Position numbers and translations under genes: made by a program
The notes under the pieces: model-generated
Database searches by the model: none
Told to the model about the DNA's origin: nothing
Seen by the model: the letters and a program-made list of their open reading frames with translations, nothing else
DNA from: Bacillota bacterium
GTDB taxonomy: Bacteria > Bacillota > Clostridia > Oscillospirales > Ruminococcaceae
NCBI GenBank assembly: GCA_023421245.1
Contig: JAEZTV010000026.1
Location: forward strand, 1 to 37,618
Length of the DNA stretch: 37,618 nt
Direction of reading: 5' to 3'
Part shown: positions 7,921-16,157 of the stretch, piece after piece
How the letters are laid out: each line of letters starts with the position of its first letter
How positions within the stretch are numbered: position 1 is the stretch's first letter

Positions 7921-8033
7921 ATAGACTGCTTGTACGCGACTTGCAATCTGTAGCGAGGCTCGGTTATATGATTCTTTATTGTGGGTTTATGCCATATAAG
8001 CATAAAGCCGGAAAGGCATGGTGGCAGGCATGA
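7917..8033 (+). CDS. 38-codon ORF coupling the GntR and ABC ATPase genes
   Basis: A short open frame, ATG 7917 to TGA 8033, that fills the whole gap between the repressor and ATPase genes. Its ATG overlaps the repressor stop (ATGA at 7917-7920), and its stop overlaps the ATPase ATG (ATGA at 8030-8033). The product is basic and partly hydrophobic, with a central LGYMILYCGF and a C-terminal HKAGKAWWQA. The second half also encodes the 17-bp repeat and the ATPase ribosome-binding region. I recognise no family. It may be a real small protein or only a translational relay that keeps ATPase synthesis in step with the repressor; codon-level conservation would decide. No SD of its own except the end of the repressor gene (GGGGAGGCAGGGGT). 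Confidence 0.5.
   Translation: MNRLLVRDLQSVARLGYMILYCGFMPYKHKAGKAWWQA
8000..8016 (+). repeat. 17-bp direct repeat in ribosome-binding region, copy 2
   Basis: Identical to 7515-7531 and again 13-14 nt before a start codon. Here it lies inside the 38-codon ORF. Confidence 0.7.
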
Positions 8034-8929
8034 TAGCGGTAAACGAGATAACCAAGCTGTTTGGCGAAACCAAAGCACTTGGCAGCGTTTCGCTTACAAT
8101 AGAGGGCGGAGGGGTTTATGGGCTGATTGGCTCGAACGGTTCGGGTAAAAGCACCCTGCTGCGTATTATTGCGGGGGTATACCGCACCGATGGCGGCACC
8201 GTCACCGTAGCCGGAGAGCCCGCCTTTGAAAATACACAGGTCAAGGACCGCATCTTCTTTGTCAGCGACGAGCCGTACTTTTTTACACAGTATACCATTG
8301 CGGCAATGGCAGAATTCTATCGCCATTTCTACTCGCGATGGGACGAAAAAACCTACAAACGCCTGTGTGAGATATTCCCGCTCGATACAAAAAAACGTAT
8401 CAACACCTTCTCGAAGGGTATGAAACGGCAGGCGTCGCTTCTGCTGGCACTCAGTGCAAGCCCTGATTTTCTGTTGCTGGATGAGGCGTTTGACGGGCTT
8501 GACCCTGTGATGCGTGCGCTGTTAAAACGCATTATCGCCGAAAAGGCAGCGGATACGGGGCTTACCACCGTGATTACATCGCATAACCTGCGTGAGCTGG
8601 AAGATTTGTGCACAAAGATAGGACTTTTGCATAACGGGCGCATGGTGATCGAGCGCGATTACGACAGCCTCAAGGACACTATGCACAAGGCGCAGCTAGC
8701 GTTTGCAGGTGATATTCCCGTCGACGGGCTTGCGGCGCTTGGCGCACTCAAGGTGGAGACAAGCGGGCGGGTGGCAACACTTGTGCTGCGCGGCAACCAC
8801 GACGAGATCGAGGCGCGGCTGGAAGCGCTGAGTCCTCTGTTTGTCGAGCTGCTGCCTCTTACGCTGGAGGAGATATTCCTGTATGAAATGGAGGGAACGG
8901 GCTATGACTTCAGCCAGCTTATCGGCTAA
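8030..8929 (+). CDS. ABC transporter ATP-binding protein (YtrB/BcrA-like)
   Basis: About 299 residues. The P-loop is GSNGSGKST, the signature is the divergent FSKGMKRQ typical of BcrA/YtrB/CcmA-type exporters rather than LSGGQ, Walker B and catalytic Glu read FLLLDEAFDGLD, and the H-loop is TSHN. The region that usually holds the Q-loop reads VSDEPYFFTQY. A 90-residue C-terminal extension follows the ATPase core. The start at 8030 is preferred over ATG 8018 because its ATGA overlaps the stop of the upstream small ORF; the 8018 codon lies one base from the SD-like repeat. It powers the permease encoded next, whose start lies 26 bases inside this gene. YtrA-linked transporters are thought to act in the cell-envelope stress response; the substrate here is unknown. 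Confidence 0.92.
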   Translation: MIAVNEITKLFGETKALGSVSLTIEGGGVYGLIGSNGSGKSTLLRIIAGVYRTDGGTVTVAGEPAFENTQVKDRIFFVSDEPYFFTQYTIAAMAEFYRHFYSRWDEKTYKRLCEIFPLDTKKRINTFSKGMKRQASLLLALSASPDFLLLDEAFDGLDPVMRALLKRIIAEKAADTGLTTVITSHNLRELEDLCTKIGLLHNGRMVIERDYDSLKDTMHKAQLAFAGDIPVDGLAALGALKVETSGRVATLVLRGNHDEIEARLEALSPLFVELLPLTLEEIFLYEMEGTGYDFSQLIG

Positions 8930-11234
8930 AAGCCGCGGACTGAGCCTGTATCTGCACACCTTAAAATCAAGCATCGGCTTGATGGTGGCATTCTTTTTAC
9001 TGCTGTTTCTGTCGGGGCCGCTTCCGTTTATCAGCCAGAGCCTTAACCTGCTCGCGCGCCGCAGATTAAACGCGGTGGAGGAAGTTTACTACTCAAGCTC
9101 CTTTAGCGGAACTTACAGCAGTGAGAATTTTGTGTTCTTTCTGCTTATCACAATTATTGCTGCGTTTGTAGTCGGGCTTATTGCAAGCTCATTTATGCAC
9201 AACCGTCAGGCGGTAGATGTATTCGGTGCACTGCCCGTAAAACGGGAAAGGCTACTGTTTAGCAAGCTTGCGGGCGGAATAACCATACTGTTTATTCCAT
9301 ACCTGTTAAACGCGGTAATACTATTTGCGGCACAGGGCATTTTGCAAGCGTATGACAACAGCTGGATGCATTGGACGGTGGATTTAGCCTCCTACTTTGT
9401 TTATGCGGTTGCGATTATCGCCATTACCGTATTTTGCGCGGTAAATACCGGTACGGTGTTCGATACCGCCATCTTTGCGCTGACCATGTGCGGTGCGCCC
9501 AGCATAGTGCTGCTTTTAAACCGCTTCTTTCTTTCGATCGCACTTATTGGGTATACCTCAACGTCATGGCTTGACGACTTTATCATCGCAATTTCTCCTA
9601 TTGCGTCGCCGTTTCGCAGACTTTTTGTCGGATGGAACAGTACACCAGACCACTCCTATACCATTACGAGTCTCGTAATCTGGCCGGTTGCAATCGCACT
9701 GATTATTCTGTGCACACTATTTCTGTTCCGCCGGCGCGACAACGAGTTGGCCGGAATCTCGCGTCCAAGCGGTACAATGCAGCTTATTACCAAGCTGCTT
9801 GTGGCGGATATCGCAGGCATACTGATTTCGCTTTTGTTTTCGCAGACGATTGCAAACAACTGGATCAGCGCATCGGCGGGATTTTTACTCGGTGCGTTCG
9901 TTGCCTACTTTATTGCGGAAGCAATTCTTGCGCGCGGTTTTAAAACATTTGGCAGGATGCTGCTTCAGTTTGCGGGCGCTGCGGTAGTGGTGCTGCTTTA
10001 TACCGGCATCCTGTATTCGGGTGGTTTTGGTTACGCAAAGCGCGTGCCAGACCCTGAAAGGGTTCAAACGGTGGAGATTAGCTATGGCGGCAGCGGTGAT
10101 ACAAGCTATGGCAAGTACCTCCCATATCATTATTATCAGCAGGAGAATGACAGCAGTTATTCCGATCCGCAGATTATTGCACAGGTTGTATCCGCGCACA
10201 GGGCCATTACACAGGGGGAAGGCTTTAAAGGGATTAACGACAACGATTATAACTCAGCTTCACTTGCACAAAAAGGGTTGTTGCAAACCAGCACCGATAT
10301 CACATATACCCTTAAAAACGGCAGAACAATAACCCGTTACTTTTCTAAAACGCCTATTGAGGCAAGGGAAGAGCTGTATGCACTCGATGGAATCGAGGAG
10401 TTCCGCGTGCGGAACGATCTTTCCGCATTCCTTCGCGCGAAGGATATTGTATCGGTTTCGCGCAATGATATGACGCTTGAGCAGGAGCCGACGGCAACCA
10501 GCCTTACACAGCAGCAAGCAGAGGCATTATTGGGCGCACTTGAGCGGGATGCCGCAGCCACGACACAGCAGCAGCTGCACTCCCCCGCTGAGCGTGAGCT
10601 GTTTACCCTGCAGATCAATCTGCATTTCTCCTATGAGAATACGAACGTAGCCGTTCCGGAAAACAGCATGACGGGCCCGGTAGAGGAGAACGTTACCAAG
10701 CGCATCTTTTCATGGAACAAAAATACGCTGGACGTATTACGGGGGCTTGGATGGCAGATTAACACCGAGCCGGACACAAGCGGCATTGCCGGTGCATACC
10801 TTGTTGGGTACGGCAGCTATCAATGGGTTAATTCCCCCGGTTATTCCGGCGAGCAGTTCGGCGGCATTGTCCATGCAAGCCGTTACTCTGTCACAACGCA
10901 GGAGCTCTATTTGTCTATGATGGAACAGGTGGATATCGCACATGCCGAGTATGCGAAGGAGTATGCATACACCACCGAAGGCACACAGCTTACCGATGAG
11001 ATGGTGGAGTTTTTAAGCAGCCGCCGCTTCAGCGACCCGGTACAGATTGCACAGCTTGTGCAGGCATCGGTATCAAGCCATCTGGTGCAGCCGGGCGAAA
11101 AGTTTTATACCGTAGCGTTTGAGAACGCAGCTTCGCAAAGACTAAACGGCAATATTGCACAGGTGACCACGATATATATCATTCCCGAACACCGCGCACC
11201 CGAATTCCTAAAATCTATGCAGCCCATCCTGTAA
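8904..11234 (+). CDS. ABC transporter permease with large C-terminal extracytoplasmic domain
   Basis: About 776 residues from the ATG at 8904, which has GGAGGG eight bases upstream; the open frame extends further up but overlaps the ATPase gene without a site. Hydrophobic helices lie near residues 20-45, 75-100, 125-150, 155-180, 190-215, 240-270, 300-325 and 350-370, giving an ABC-2-like core. Residues from about 380 to the end (400 residues) are soluble, Gln/Tyr/Ser rich, and probably outside the cell. Large permeases of this design occur beside YtrA-type regulators in Clostridia (I believe the soluble part has been called DUF6449, but could not check). Overlap with the ATPase gene indicates translational coupling. 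The size of the outer domain suggests ligand sensing or a substrate-handling role. Confidence 0.85.
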   Translation: MTSASLSAKSRGLSLYLHTLKSSIGLMVAFFLLLFLSGPLPFISQSLNLLARRRLNAVEEVYYSSSFSGTYSSENFVFFLLITIIAAFVVGLIASSFMHNRQAVDVFGALPVKRERLLFSKLAGGITILFIPYLLNAVILFAAQGILQAYDNSWMHWTVDLASYFVYAVAIIAITVFCAVNTGTVFDTAIFALTMCGAPSIVLLLNRFFLSIALIGYTSTSWLDDFIIAISPIASPFRRLFVGWNSTPDHSYTITSLVIWPVAIALIILCTLFLFRRRDNELAGISRPSGTMQLITKLLVADIAGILISLLFSQTIANNWISASAGFLLGAFVAYFIAEAILARGFKTFGRMLLQFAGAAVVVLLYTGILYSGGFGYAKRVPDPERVQTVEISYGGSGDTSYGKYLPYHYYQQENDSSYSDPQIIAQVVSAHRAITQGEGFKGINDNDYNSASLAQKGLLQTSTDITYTLKNGRTITRYFSKTPIEAREELYALDGIEEFRVRNDLSAFLRAKDIVSVSRNDMTLEQEPTATSLTQQQAEALLGALERDAAATTQQQLHSPAERELFTLQINLHFSYENTNVAVPENSMTGPVEENVTKRIFSWNKNTLDVLRGLGWQINTEPDTSGIAGAYLVGYGSYQWVNSPGYSGEQFGGIVHASRYSVTTQELYLSMMEQVDIAHAEYAKEYAYTTEGTQLTDEMVEFLSSRRFSDPVQIAQLVQASVSSHLVQPGEKFYTVAFENAASQRLNGNIAQVTTIYIIPEHRAPEFLKSMQPIL

Positions 11235-11256
11235 CGGGATATCGGCCCCCGATAAC

Positions 11257-11298
11257 AAAATTGAGGTGCGATTTGCATAAAATCACACCTCAATTTTT
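11257..11298 (+). terminator. Terminator between convergent ABC permease and YitT genes
   Basis: AAAATTGAGGTG (11257-11268) pairs with CACCTCAATTTT (11286-11297), ending in T5. The complementary strand also ends in a T-rich run, so it may serve both converging genes. Confidence 0.85.
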
Positions 11299-11382
11299 GT
11301 GAATTAAATTTGTCACATTTTGCATGCCAAAACAGTTATCTATAATAGGGGGAGAAATTAGCCGAGACCGCGCGTCATAACG

Positions 11383-12258
11383 CTACAGCTCGTCTTTAAT
11401 GGGCTTAAAGCCTTCGCCGCGTATTTCGCTTGCGCTGGTTACAATTATAAATGCTTTGGGGTCAAGCTCATACGCAAGCGACTTAAGCTTAAAATACTGC
11501 GAATTTCGCACCGCGCACACCAGCATATCACGCGGCGCACCGGAATAACCGCCCCTGCCGTTTAAAATTGTTACCCCGCGGTTGAGGTCGCTGATAATCT
11601 TTTTTGCAAGATCATCGCATTGTGCGGTGACCACCAGTACAAGCTTTCCGGTATCCAGCCCGTATAACAGTGCATCGATAAGCCTGCCGGTTGTAAACAT
11701 TGCTATAATGGCATACAGTGCCGAATCTATGCTGCGAAACACCAGCATAGAAATCGCGATGACCAGCAGGTCTACTATAAATATCAGGCGTCCGAGCTGC
11801 AGATGCGGGTAGCGCAGTTGTACAAGCCGCGTGACGATATCGGTACCGCCGGTCGTTGAGCCGCCCATAAATACAATGGCAAGTCCCGCGCCCATTACAA
11901 CGCCGCCAAACAGCGAGGCGAGCAGGGTGTTGCCGGTATATACGGGCAGCAAAACCACGACATAGTCCATAAATATAGTCACAAAGGCGACCGAAATCAG
12001 GGTGCGGATGGTGAACTTGTGCCCCAAAAACCGCCAGCCCAGCAGCAAAAGCGGTATGTTTATGAATAATATCAGCATACCCAGCGGTAGATTTGTTAGG
12101 TGGTTTACTATAATTGCAATGCCCGTCGCACCGCCGGGTGCGATGTTATGTGCAGAGGTAAAACAGTGTACCCCCGCGGCATATAAAAATGAGCCCACAA
12201 TATCGCCGGCAATGCGCTGCAAAAGCCTTAACTGTTTCAATCTTTTTTCGTTATCCAT
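11383..12258 (-). CDS. YitT family membrane protein (DUF161 + DUF2179)
   Basis: About 291 residues. Five or six transmembrane helices occupy residues 15 to 200, with family motifs NIAPGGATGIAII and MGGSTTGGTDIV in short re-entrant-looking loops. The C-terminal 90 residues form the cytosolic DUF2179 domain, ending RGVTILNGRGGYSGAPRDMLVCAV...DPKAFIIVTSASEIRGEGF. Members are widespread in Firmicutes and of uncertain function. The start is placed at 12258, where AAGGGGGATAAG precedes MDNEKR; the longer frame to 12411 adds a Cys/Arg-rich stretch with no SD. It has its own promoter at 12383-12411 and diverges from the ECF sigma gene. Confidence 0.9.
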   Translation of the reverse strand: MDNEKRLKQLRLLQRIAGDIVGSFLYAAGVHCFTSAHNIAPGGATGIAIIVNHLTNLPLGMLILFINIPLLLLGWRFLGHKFTIRTLISVAFVTIFMDYVVVLLPVYTGNTLLASLFGGVVMGAGLAIVFMGGSTTGGTDIVTRLVQLRYPHLQLGRLIFIVDLLVIAISMLVFRSIDSALYAIIAMFTTGRLIDALLYGLDTGKLVLVVTAQCDDLAKKIISDLNRGVTILNGRGGYSGAPRDMLVCAVRNSQYFKLKSLAYELDPKAFIIVTSASEIRGEGFKPIKDEL

Positions 12259-12382
12259 CTTATCCCCCTTCCCTGCCCGTCGGGCACAGCGGCATCTTGG
12301 CATTGCAATCTGCTGCAATGGCACAGATTTTTTATATACAAGCCGTCCAAGACCCGTACCACACAATGAAACCTTACTTAAT

Positions 12383-12411
12383 ATTATGAGCGCTGCCCGC
12401 TTAAATATCAA
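12383..12411 (-). promoter_or_regulatory. Predicted promoter of the YitT gene
   Basis: On the minus strand TTGATA (12411-12406), 17 nt, CATAAT (12388-12383). The leader would be about 115 nt. Confidence 0.65.
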
Positions 12412-12450
12412 GTACTTTTGTGGTGGGTGTGATGGTTTAACGTTCGCATT

Positions 12451-12480
12451 TTGTTAACAGCTTACCGTATGGTTTATAGT
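12451..12480 (+). promoter_or_regulatory. Possible promoter of the ECF sigma operon
   Basis: TTGTTA (12451-12456), 18 nt, TATAGT (12475-12480), with TACAAT overlapping downstream at 12480-12485. The 150-nt leader that follows has a small hairpin GCAC-N7-GTGC near 12595-12610. I found no clear ECF-type AAC...CGT promoter. Confidence 0.4.
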
Positions 12481-12632
12481 ACAATGTAAAGCGTAAATTC
12501 TCATGTTACGGCTATGGAATTCCGCGCCCTGCAACCGGTGCGATTACGCTGAAAAAATTGTAGGAACCGTCGGCAACAAAACTTTATGCATTGCGCACTA
12601 TATAGGTGCAGTGCAAATTAGGTGGTGCTGCA

Positions 12633-13160
12633 ATGGACATAACATTATCACTGGTACATAAGGCAAAACAAGGCGATAAAGAGGCCTTTGGTGAGCTTTA
12701 CACCGAGATACACAAAGACCTGTATCGCTTTGCCTATTATACGCTTGGCAACCGGGAAGATGCAGAGGATGCCGTATCTGAAGCGTTTTTGGAAGGCTTT
12801 CGCGGGATTAAAAACCTGCGGGACGAAAAGCTGTTCAAGGCGTGGATGATGCGCATTATCAGCATTCGCTGCAAACGAAAGATTAAGCAGTATGTCACCA
12901 ACCGCCAGAAGCTTTCGCCGGAGGACATCTCCGAGCATGTGATTGCTTTTGACCTAAATACAGATAACGATGAACGCCTTGCACTGCTATCGGCGCTGTC
13001 TACCATCGACCATTCAGAGCGAACAGTTTTGGTTTTGGCGGTGGTGGAAGGATACAAGACAAGGGAGATTGCACAGATTCTGGGATGCCCCCAGGGAACG
13101 GTTTCCTCTAAGCTTTACCGTACCCTTAAGAAGCTGCGCGTTGAGCTTGAAAGGAGGTGA
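12633..13160 (+). CDS. ECF-type RNA polymerase sigma factor
   Basis: About 175 residues, the usual ECF size. Region 2 covers residues 5-75 (DLYRFAYYTLGNREDAEDAVSEAFLEGF) and region 4 covers 110-170, with helix-turn-helix TREIAQILGCPQGTVSSKLYRTLKKLR. The ATG at 12633 follows AGGTGG by seven bases; the longer frame from 12606 lacks a site. The stop codon lies inside AAAGGAGGTGA, the perfect ribosome-binding site of the next gene, seven bases before its start. That tight arrangement suggests the downstream membrane protein regulates this factor. Target promoters are unknown. Confidence 0.93.
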   Translation: MDITLSLVHKAKQGDKEAFGELYTEIHKDLYRFAYYTLGNREDAEDAVSEAFLEGFRGIKNLRDEKLFKAWMMRIISIRCKRKIKQYVTNRQKLSPEDISEHVIAFDLNTDNDERLALLSALSTIDHSERTVLVLAVVEGYKTREIAQILGCPQGTVSSKLYRTLKKLRVELERR

Positions 13161-13167
13161 CGGGGGA

Positions 13168-15210
13168 ATGGCAAACTATCTGCCGGAATACGACATCGAA
13201 TTTTTACAACCGTTTTTTGAAGAACTGAATGAAGAGATTATTCCCTCGCACCGTATCTCACCCGAGATTCTATTGCAAAAGCTGCAGGACGAACAACCGG
13301 GGCTTAAGGTGCGCCGGGTATGGTTTACGCCAAAGCGCGCAGCCGCAGTACTGTGTGCCGGCCTGATTGTTTGTGCTGCAATAGTATATGCCAACCTGTT
13401 TTCAGGGCAGCTTTCCACATCAGATTCGGCGGCGCCCGCCGCGCAACCTGACGCCGGCATGATGCAGGGCATAGCGCAGGATGACCAACGGCAGGAGTTT
13501 GCGGTGATGGAAGAAGCGCAGGATTACTCGGCTGTGCGGATGGCATTGAGCGCTATGGACGCAGACGCAAGATATGACGCCGATGCAGGCCATGTACCTT
13601 CCGGCGGATACGGTCGGGAAGAAAGCGAAGGTGGAATGGGCGGCGGCAATGGGGCCGCAGCCGAAGGCAAGACCGATGCTAACACAGCGGCGCTGTTCGG
13701 TGCTTCCAAACAGGAAAAGAGCGGCAGTGCCGATATCCTCCAGACCGATGGCAGTTATCTTTACTACGCGACTGGTGACGCGGTAATGATTGCAAACACC
13801 ACGCCGGACGGCCAGCTGACGCTGGCTTCGCAGATTGAGGTTGCGGTTGATGACCGTTATGTCATTGCGCTGTATCAGCAGGATAACGCCCTAACACTGC
13901 TGTGCAACGATTATAGCTTTACCGTTGCGCAGGCAACCGATGCGCAAAAAACAGAGCAGATGCAGAGTGTCGGCACCACGGTGTTGATGTACGACATCAC
14001 AAACCGCCAAACCCCTATACTGGTTCGCGAATTTACACAGGAAGGCGAATACCGCGGGTCGCTTGTAAGCGGGCAGATGATCCAGATTTTATCTGAGCGA
14101 AAGACCTTTTTGTATACAGATACTTTGCCCATAGAAGCGCTTGTTCCAAGCGTGCGCGACAGTGCATGGGGCGGAGAAGCCGCCGCAAGGCCAATTGGAT
14201 CGGCCGGCGTTATTCTGCCCGAGGATGCGGGCGACACAAGCTATGTAACGGTGAGCACACTGCACCTGTTTGACAGTGACGCTGCGGTAAACACCCGCAC
14301 GATACTCGGCGGAGCGGAACAGATATACTGCTCGCCAACCGGTGTTTACTTTGTTAATACGGCATCTCAAAACGATACAGCCGCTGCAGTAATCTTAAAG
14401 CTATCGTTTGATTCTCAGGGCGGGGCTTTGGTGGCGCGCGGGTGGCTTGACGGAACAATAATTGGACTTAGCGCCGCTGCCGATGGCGGTGTGCGGGTTA
14501 TCACGCAGCAAAGCGCAGAGCAAACGGAGTATTTGCTGGGCGCTGTAGTGCTTAATGAAGAGCTTACCTTGCTTAAAACCGCAACAGCTTCCATTACAGG
14601 GCAGGCGGGCAGTGCGTATTTTGTCGGAAACAATGCCTATATCGCTGCAAAAGAGAAGAACTTGCTACTTGCGGTATTCGGTTTTACAGATGAGGATGTA
14701 CTGCAGCAAAAAACTATTACAGAGCCGAGCGCCTTGCCGGATAATCTGATTACGCTTACCGAGTCTTTCGCGCTCGGTGTTTATGCAGGCTCGATTACCG
14801 GAGATGGAGCGGGCTTATCGGCTTCGCTGTTTTATACGCAGGACGGAGCACTCAAAGAGGCTTCCAGCGTTACACTTGGCGCAAGCGGCAGCTATACCGA
14901 AGCGCTACGCATATCTAACGCGGTGTTGTATGATGAAGAAACCGGTTTGCTGGGTATTCCCGTAACACTCACCGGCAAGGTGAGCGATAACCAGCTGAAA
15001 AGGGAGTTTAGCGGCTACAGCCTGTACCGCGTTGCCAACGAAGGGCTGACCCGCTTGGGTAAGATCGCAAGCGCTACGCTTAAGCCGCAGGATGAACTGA
15101 GGCGCGGTATTTTGGCAAACGGACTGCTCTATACGGCGTCGGACAACACCCTCGTCAGCGTAAACCCCGGGACACTTTCGGTGATAGATTCCTTAAGCTG
15201 GCGCGGCTGA
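13168..15210 (+). CDS. Membrane-anchored beta-propeller protein, putative ECF sigma regulator
   Basis: About 680 residues. A cytosolic N-terminus of about 50 residues is followed by one hydrophobic helix (AAAVLCAGLIVCAAIVYANLF, near 53-73), a Gly/Ala-rich linker with a GGMGGGNG segment, and a long outer region from about residue 190. That region resembles the secreted beta-propeller family PF09826, with repeating strands such as DGSYLYYATGDAVMIANT and LLYTASDNTLVSVNPGTLSVIDSL. Cytosolic tail, single helix and large outer sensor match an anti-sigma topology, but no ZAS zinc motif (HxxxCxxC) is seen, so this is inference from position. The ATG at 13168 has the perfect AAAGGAGGTGA site; the longer frame from 12970 overlaps the sigma gene and is rejected. 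Confidence 0.85.
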   Translation: MANYLPEYDIEFLQPFFEELNEEIIPSHRISPEILLQKLQDEQPGLKVRRVWFTPKRAAAVLCAGLIVCAAIVYANLFSGQLSTSDSAAPAAQPDAGMMQGIAQDDQRQEFAVMEEAQDYSAVRMALSAMDADARYDADAGHVPSGGYGREESEGGMGGGNGAAAEGKTDANTAALFGASKQEKSGSADILQTDGSYLYYATGDAVMIANTTPDGQLTLASQIEVAVDDRYVIALYQQDNALTLLCNDYSFTVAQATDAQKTEQMQSVGTTVLMYDITNRQTPILVREFTQEGEYRGSLVSGQMIQILSERKTFLYTDTLPIEALVPSVRDSAWGGEAAARPIGSAGVILPEDAGDTSYVTVSTLHLFDSDAAVNTRTILGGAEQIYCSPTGVYFVNTASQNDTAAAVILKLSFDSQGGALVARGWLDGTIIGLSAAADGGVRVITQQSAEQTEYLLGAVVLNEELTLLKTATASITGQAGSAYFVGNNAYIAAKEKNLLLAVFGFTDEDVLQQKTITEPSALPDNLITLTESFALGVYAGSITGDGAGLSASLFYTQDGALKEASSVTLGASGSYTEALRISNAVLYDEETGLLGIPVTLTGKVSDNQLKREFSGYSLYRVANEGLTRLGKIASATLKPQDELRRGILANGLLYTASDNTLVSVNPGTLSVIDSLSWRG

Positions 15211-15236
15211 TATAGGTCTTAACTTTTAAAAGACAA

Positions 15237-15278
15237 AAGGGGCGGAATTCCGCCCCTTGCCTGTCTGCAAAAGCAGAC
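15237..15278 (+). terminator. Two adjacent hairpins after the sigma operon
   Basis: A perfect palindrome AAGGGGCGGAATTCCGCCCCTT (15237-15258) is followed by GTCTGC-AAAA-GCAGAC (15263-15278). T-runs are weak on the + strand, while the minus strand has TTTTGTC after the first stem, so it may terminate the convergent BofC-like gene as well. Confidence 0.55.
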
Positions 15279-15312
15279 GCTCTATCGTAATCGAAGGACA
15301 AGCATCGTTTTA

Positions 15313-15687
15313 TTAGCTGGTGTAATCCTCTACAAGGTCTCGCAATTCCGTCAGATCCTGCGCAAAGATACCCTCGCGCAACGCGTCTTTATCAAAGTCG
15401 CTCATGGTGCCGATGCTTACGTGAAATACATACAGCGGTTCGGAGCTGCCGGCTGCGAACACCGCCAGCCTGCCGTCATGCTCCTTTAAAAAGTAGCCCT
15501 GCTTTTCGGCGGCGGGTACGGAATCAATCACGGTTGTTTCGGCTACCGGTATGGGCGTGGTGTGTGCGGCATGAGAGGTGTCGGTATCTGAAATGATATT
15601 GTTACCGACCTTTGGATAGTTAGCAAACACGGTAACAAGTGCTACGGTTGCTGCTGTACACAGCAACCAACGCAATACGGTATTCAT
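15313..15687 (-). CDS. BofC C-terminal-domain-like secreted/membrane protein
   Basis: About 124 residues. An N-terminal hydrophobic segment (residues 3-22) acts as signal or anchor. A Ser/Thr/Ala linker then leads to a C-terminal domain of about 60 residues, YFLKEHDGRLAVFAAGSSEPLYVFHVSIGTMSDFDKDALREGI, which resembles the BofC C-terminal domain of Bacillus forespore signalling; similar single-domain proteins are common in Clostridia without proven roles. The start at 15687 is chosen because CCGGAAAGGCAGGAA lies upstream and a signal-like helix follows at once; the longer frame to 15777 has no site. No operon partner. Confidence 0.75.
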   Translation of the reverse strand: MNTVLRWLLCTAATVALVTVFANYPKVGNNIISDTDTSHAAHTTPIPVAETTVIDSVPAAEKQGYFLKEHDGRLAVFAAGSSEPLYVFHVSIGTMSDFDKDALREGIFAQDLTELRDLVEDYTS

Positions 15688-15878
15688 AAAGCACGTTCCT
15701 GCCTTTCCGGACTTGTGGCCGCTTGGGTACAAGCCCTGATGGTAAGCAAACGAATCGTCATAGCATTTGATGGGCATTCATTTGATATATTGTTGGCAGC
15801 AGATTGGGTAAGTATGCGTTTGTTCTCAAATATTTCTATTGATTTGCGAATTATTCTTTCGCAATTGGCTCTATACTA
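15688..15878. other. Intergenic region between BofC-like gene and repeat copy 2
   Basis: Holds the CCGGAAAGG leader of the minus-strand gene (15702-15710) and a 7-bp inverted repeat TTGCGAA-N7-TTCGCAA at 15844-15864. TTCGCA (15858-15863), 18 nt and TATAAT (15882-15887) could form a + strand promoter reading into the repeat. No gene seen. Confidence 0.4.
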
Positions 15879-16047
15879 TGATATAATAAGTTCAATAATG
15901 GCTGCACAGCAGCCATTATCCGTACTTTACATGGTCTGTACCGATACACGACAAAGGAATTTGTTTTACCCAAAAACCAACTACGCATAGCGAGTCTTCG
16001 GTTCACATTTGGGAAACACTTGGTTTTGTGTTGTGGTTTTATAATAT
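15879..16047 (+). repeat. Dispersed non-coding repeat, copy 2, upstream of the PBP gene
   Basis: Contains GATATAATAA, a perfect 11-bp stem ATAATGGCTGC-ACA-GCAGCCATTAT (15895-15919), a TTTACAT block, ACGACAAAG...TTGTTTTAC, and a core with arms CAAAAACCAA and TTGGTTTTG around CATAGCGAG-CTTCGGTT-CATTTGGGAAAC, then TATAATATG. The same blocks in a different order occur at 24-190. Confidence 0.45.
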
Positions 16048-16090
16048 GATGATAAACTAAAATGTGACACACAACTCAGCAACTTGATGC

Positions 16091-16119
16091 TTGACAGGCA
16101 AACATTGCGGGCGAATATT
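16091..16119 (+). promoter_or_regulatory. Possible promoter of the PBP gene
   Basis: Perfect TTGACA (16091-16096) with a poor AATATT (16114-16119) at 17-nt spacing. TATAAT at 16040-16045 is an alternative without a clear -35. Confidence 0.35.
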
Positions 16120-16157
16120 GCCTTACTATATTACTAAGAGGGAGGCTGACTGCGGCT

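Noticed and set aside
15895..15919. Perfect hairpin considered as a terminator
   Set aside because: No T-run after it and no gene on the + strand ends before it; treated as part of the dispersed repeat.
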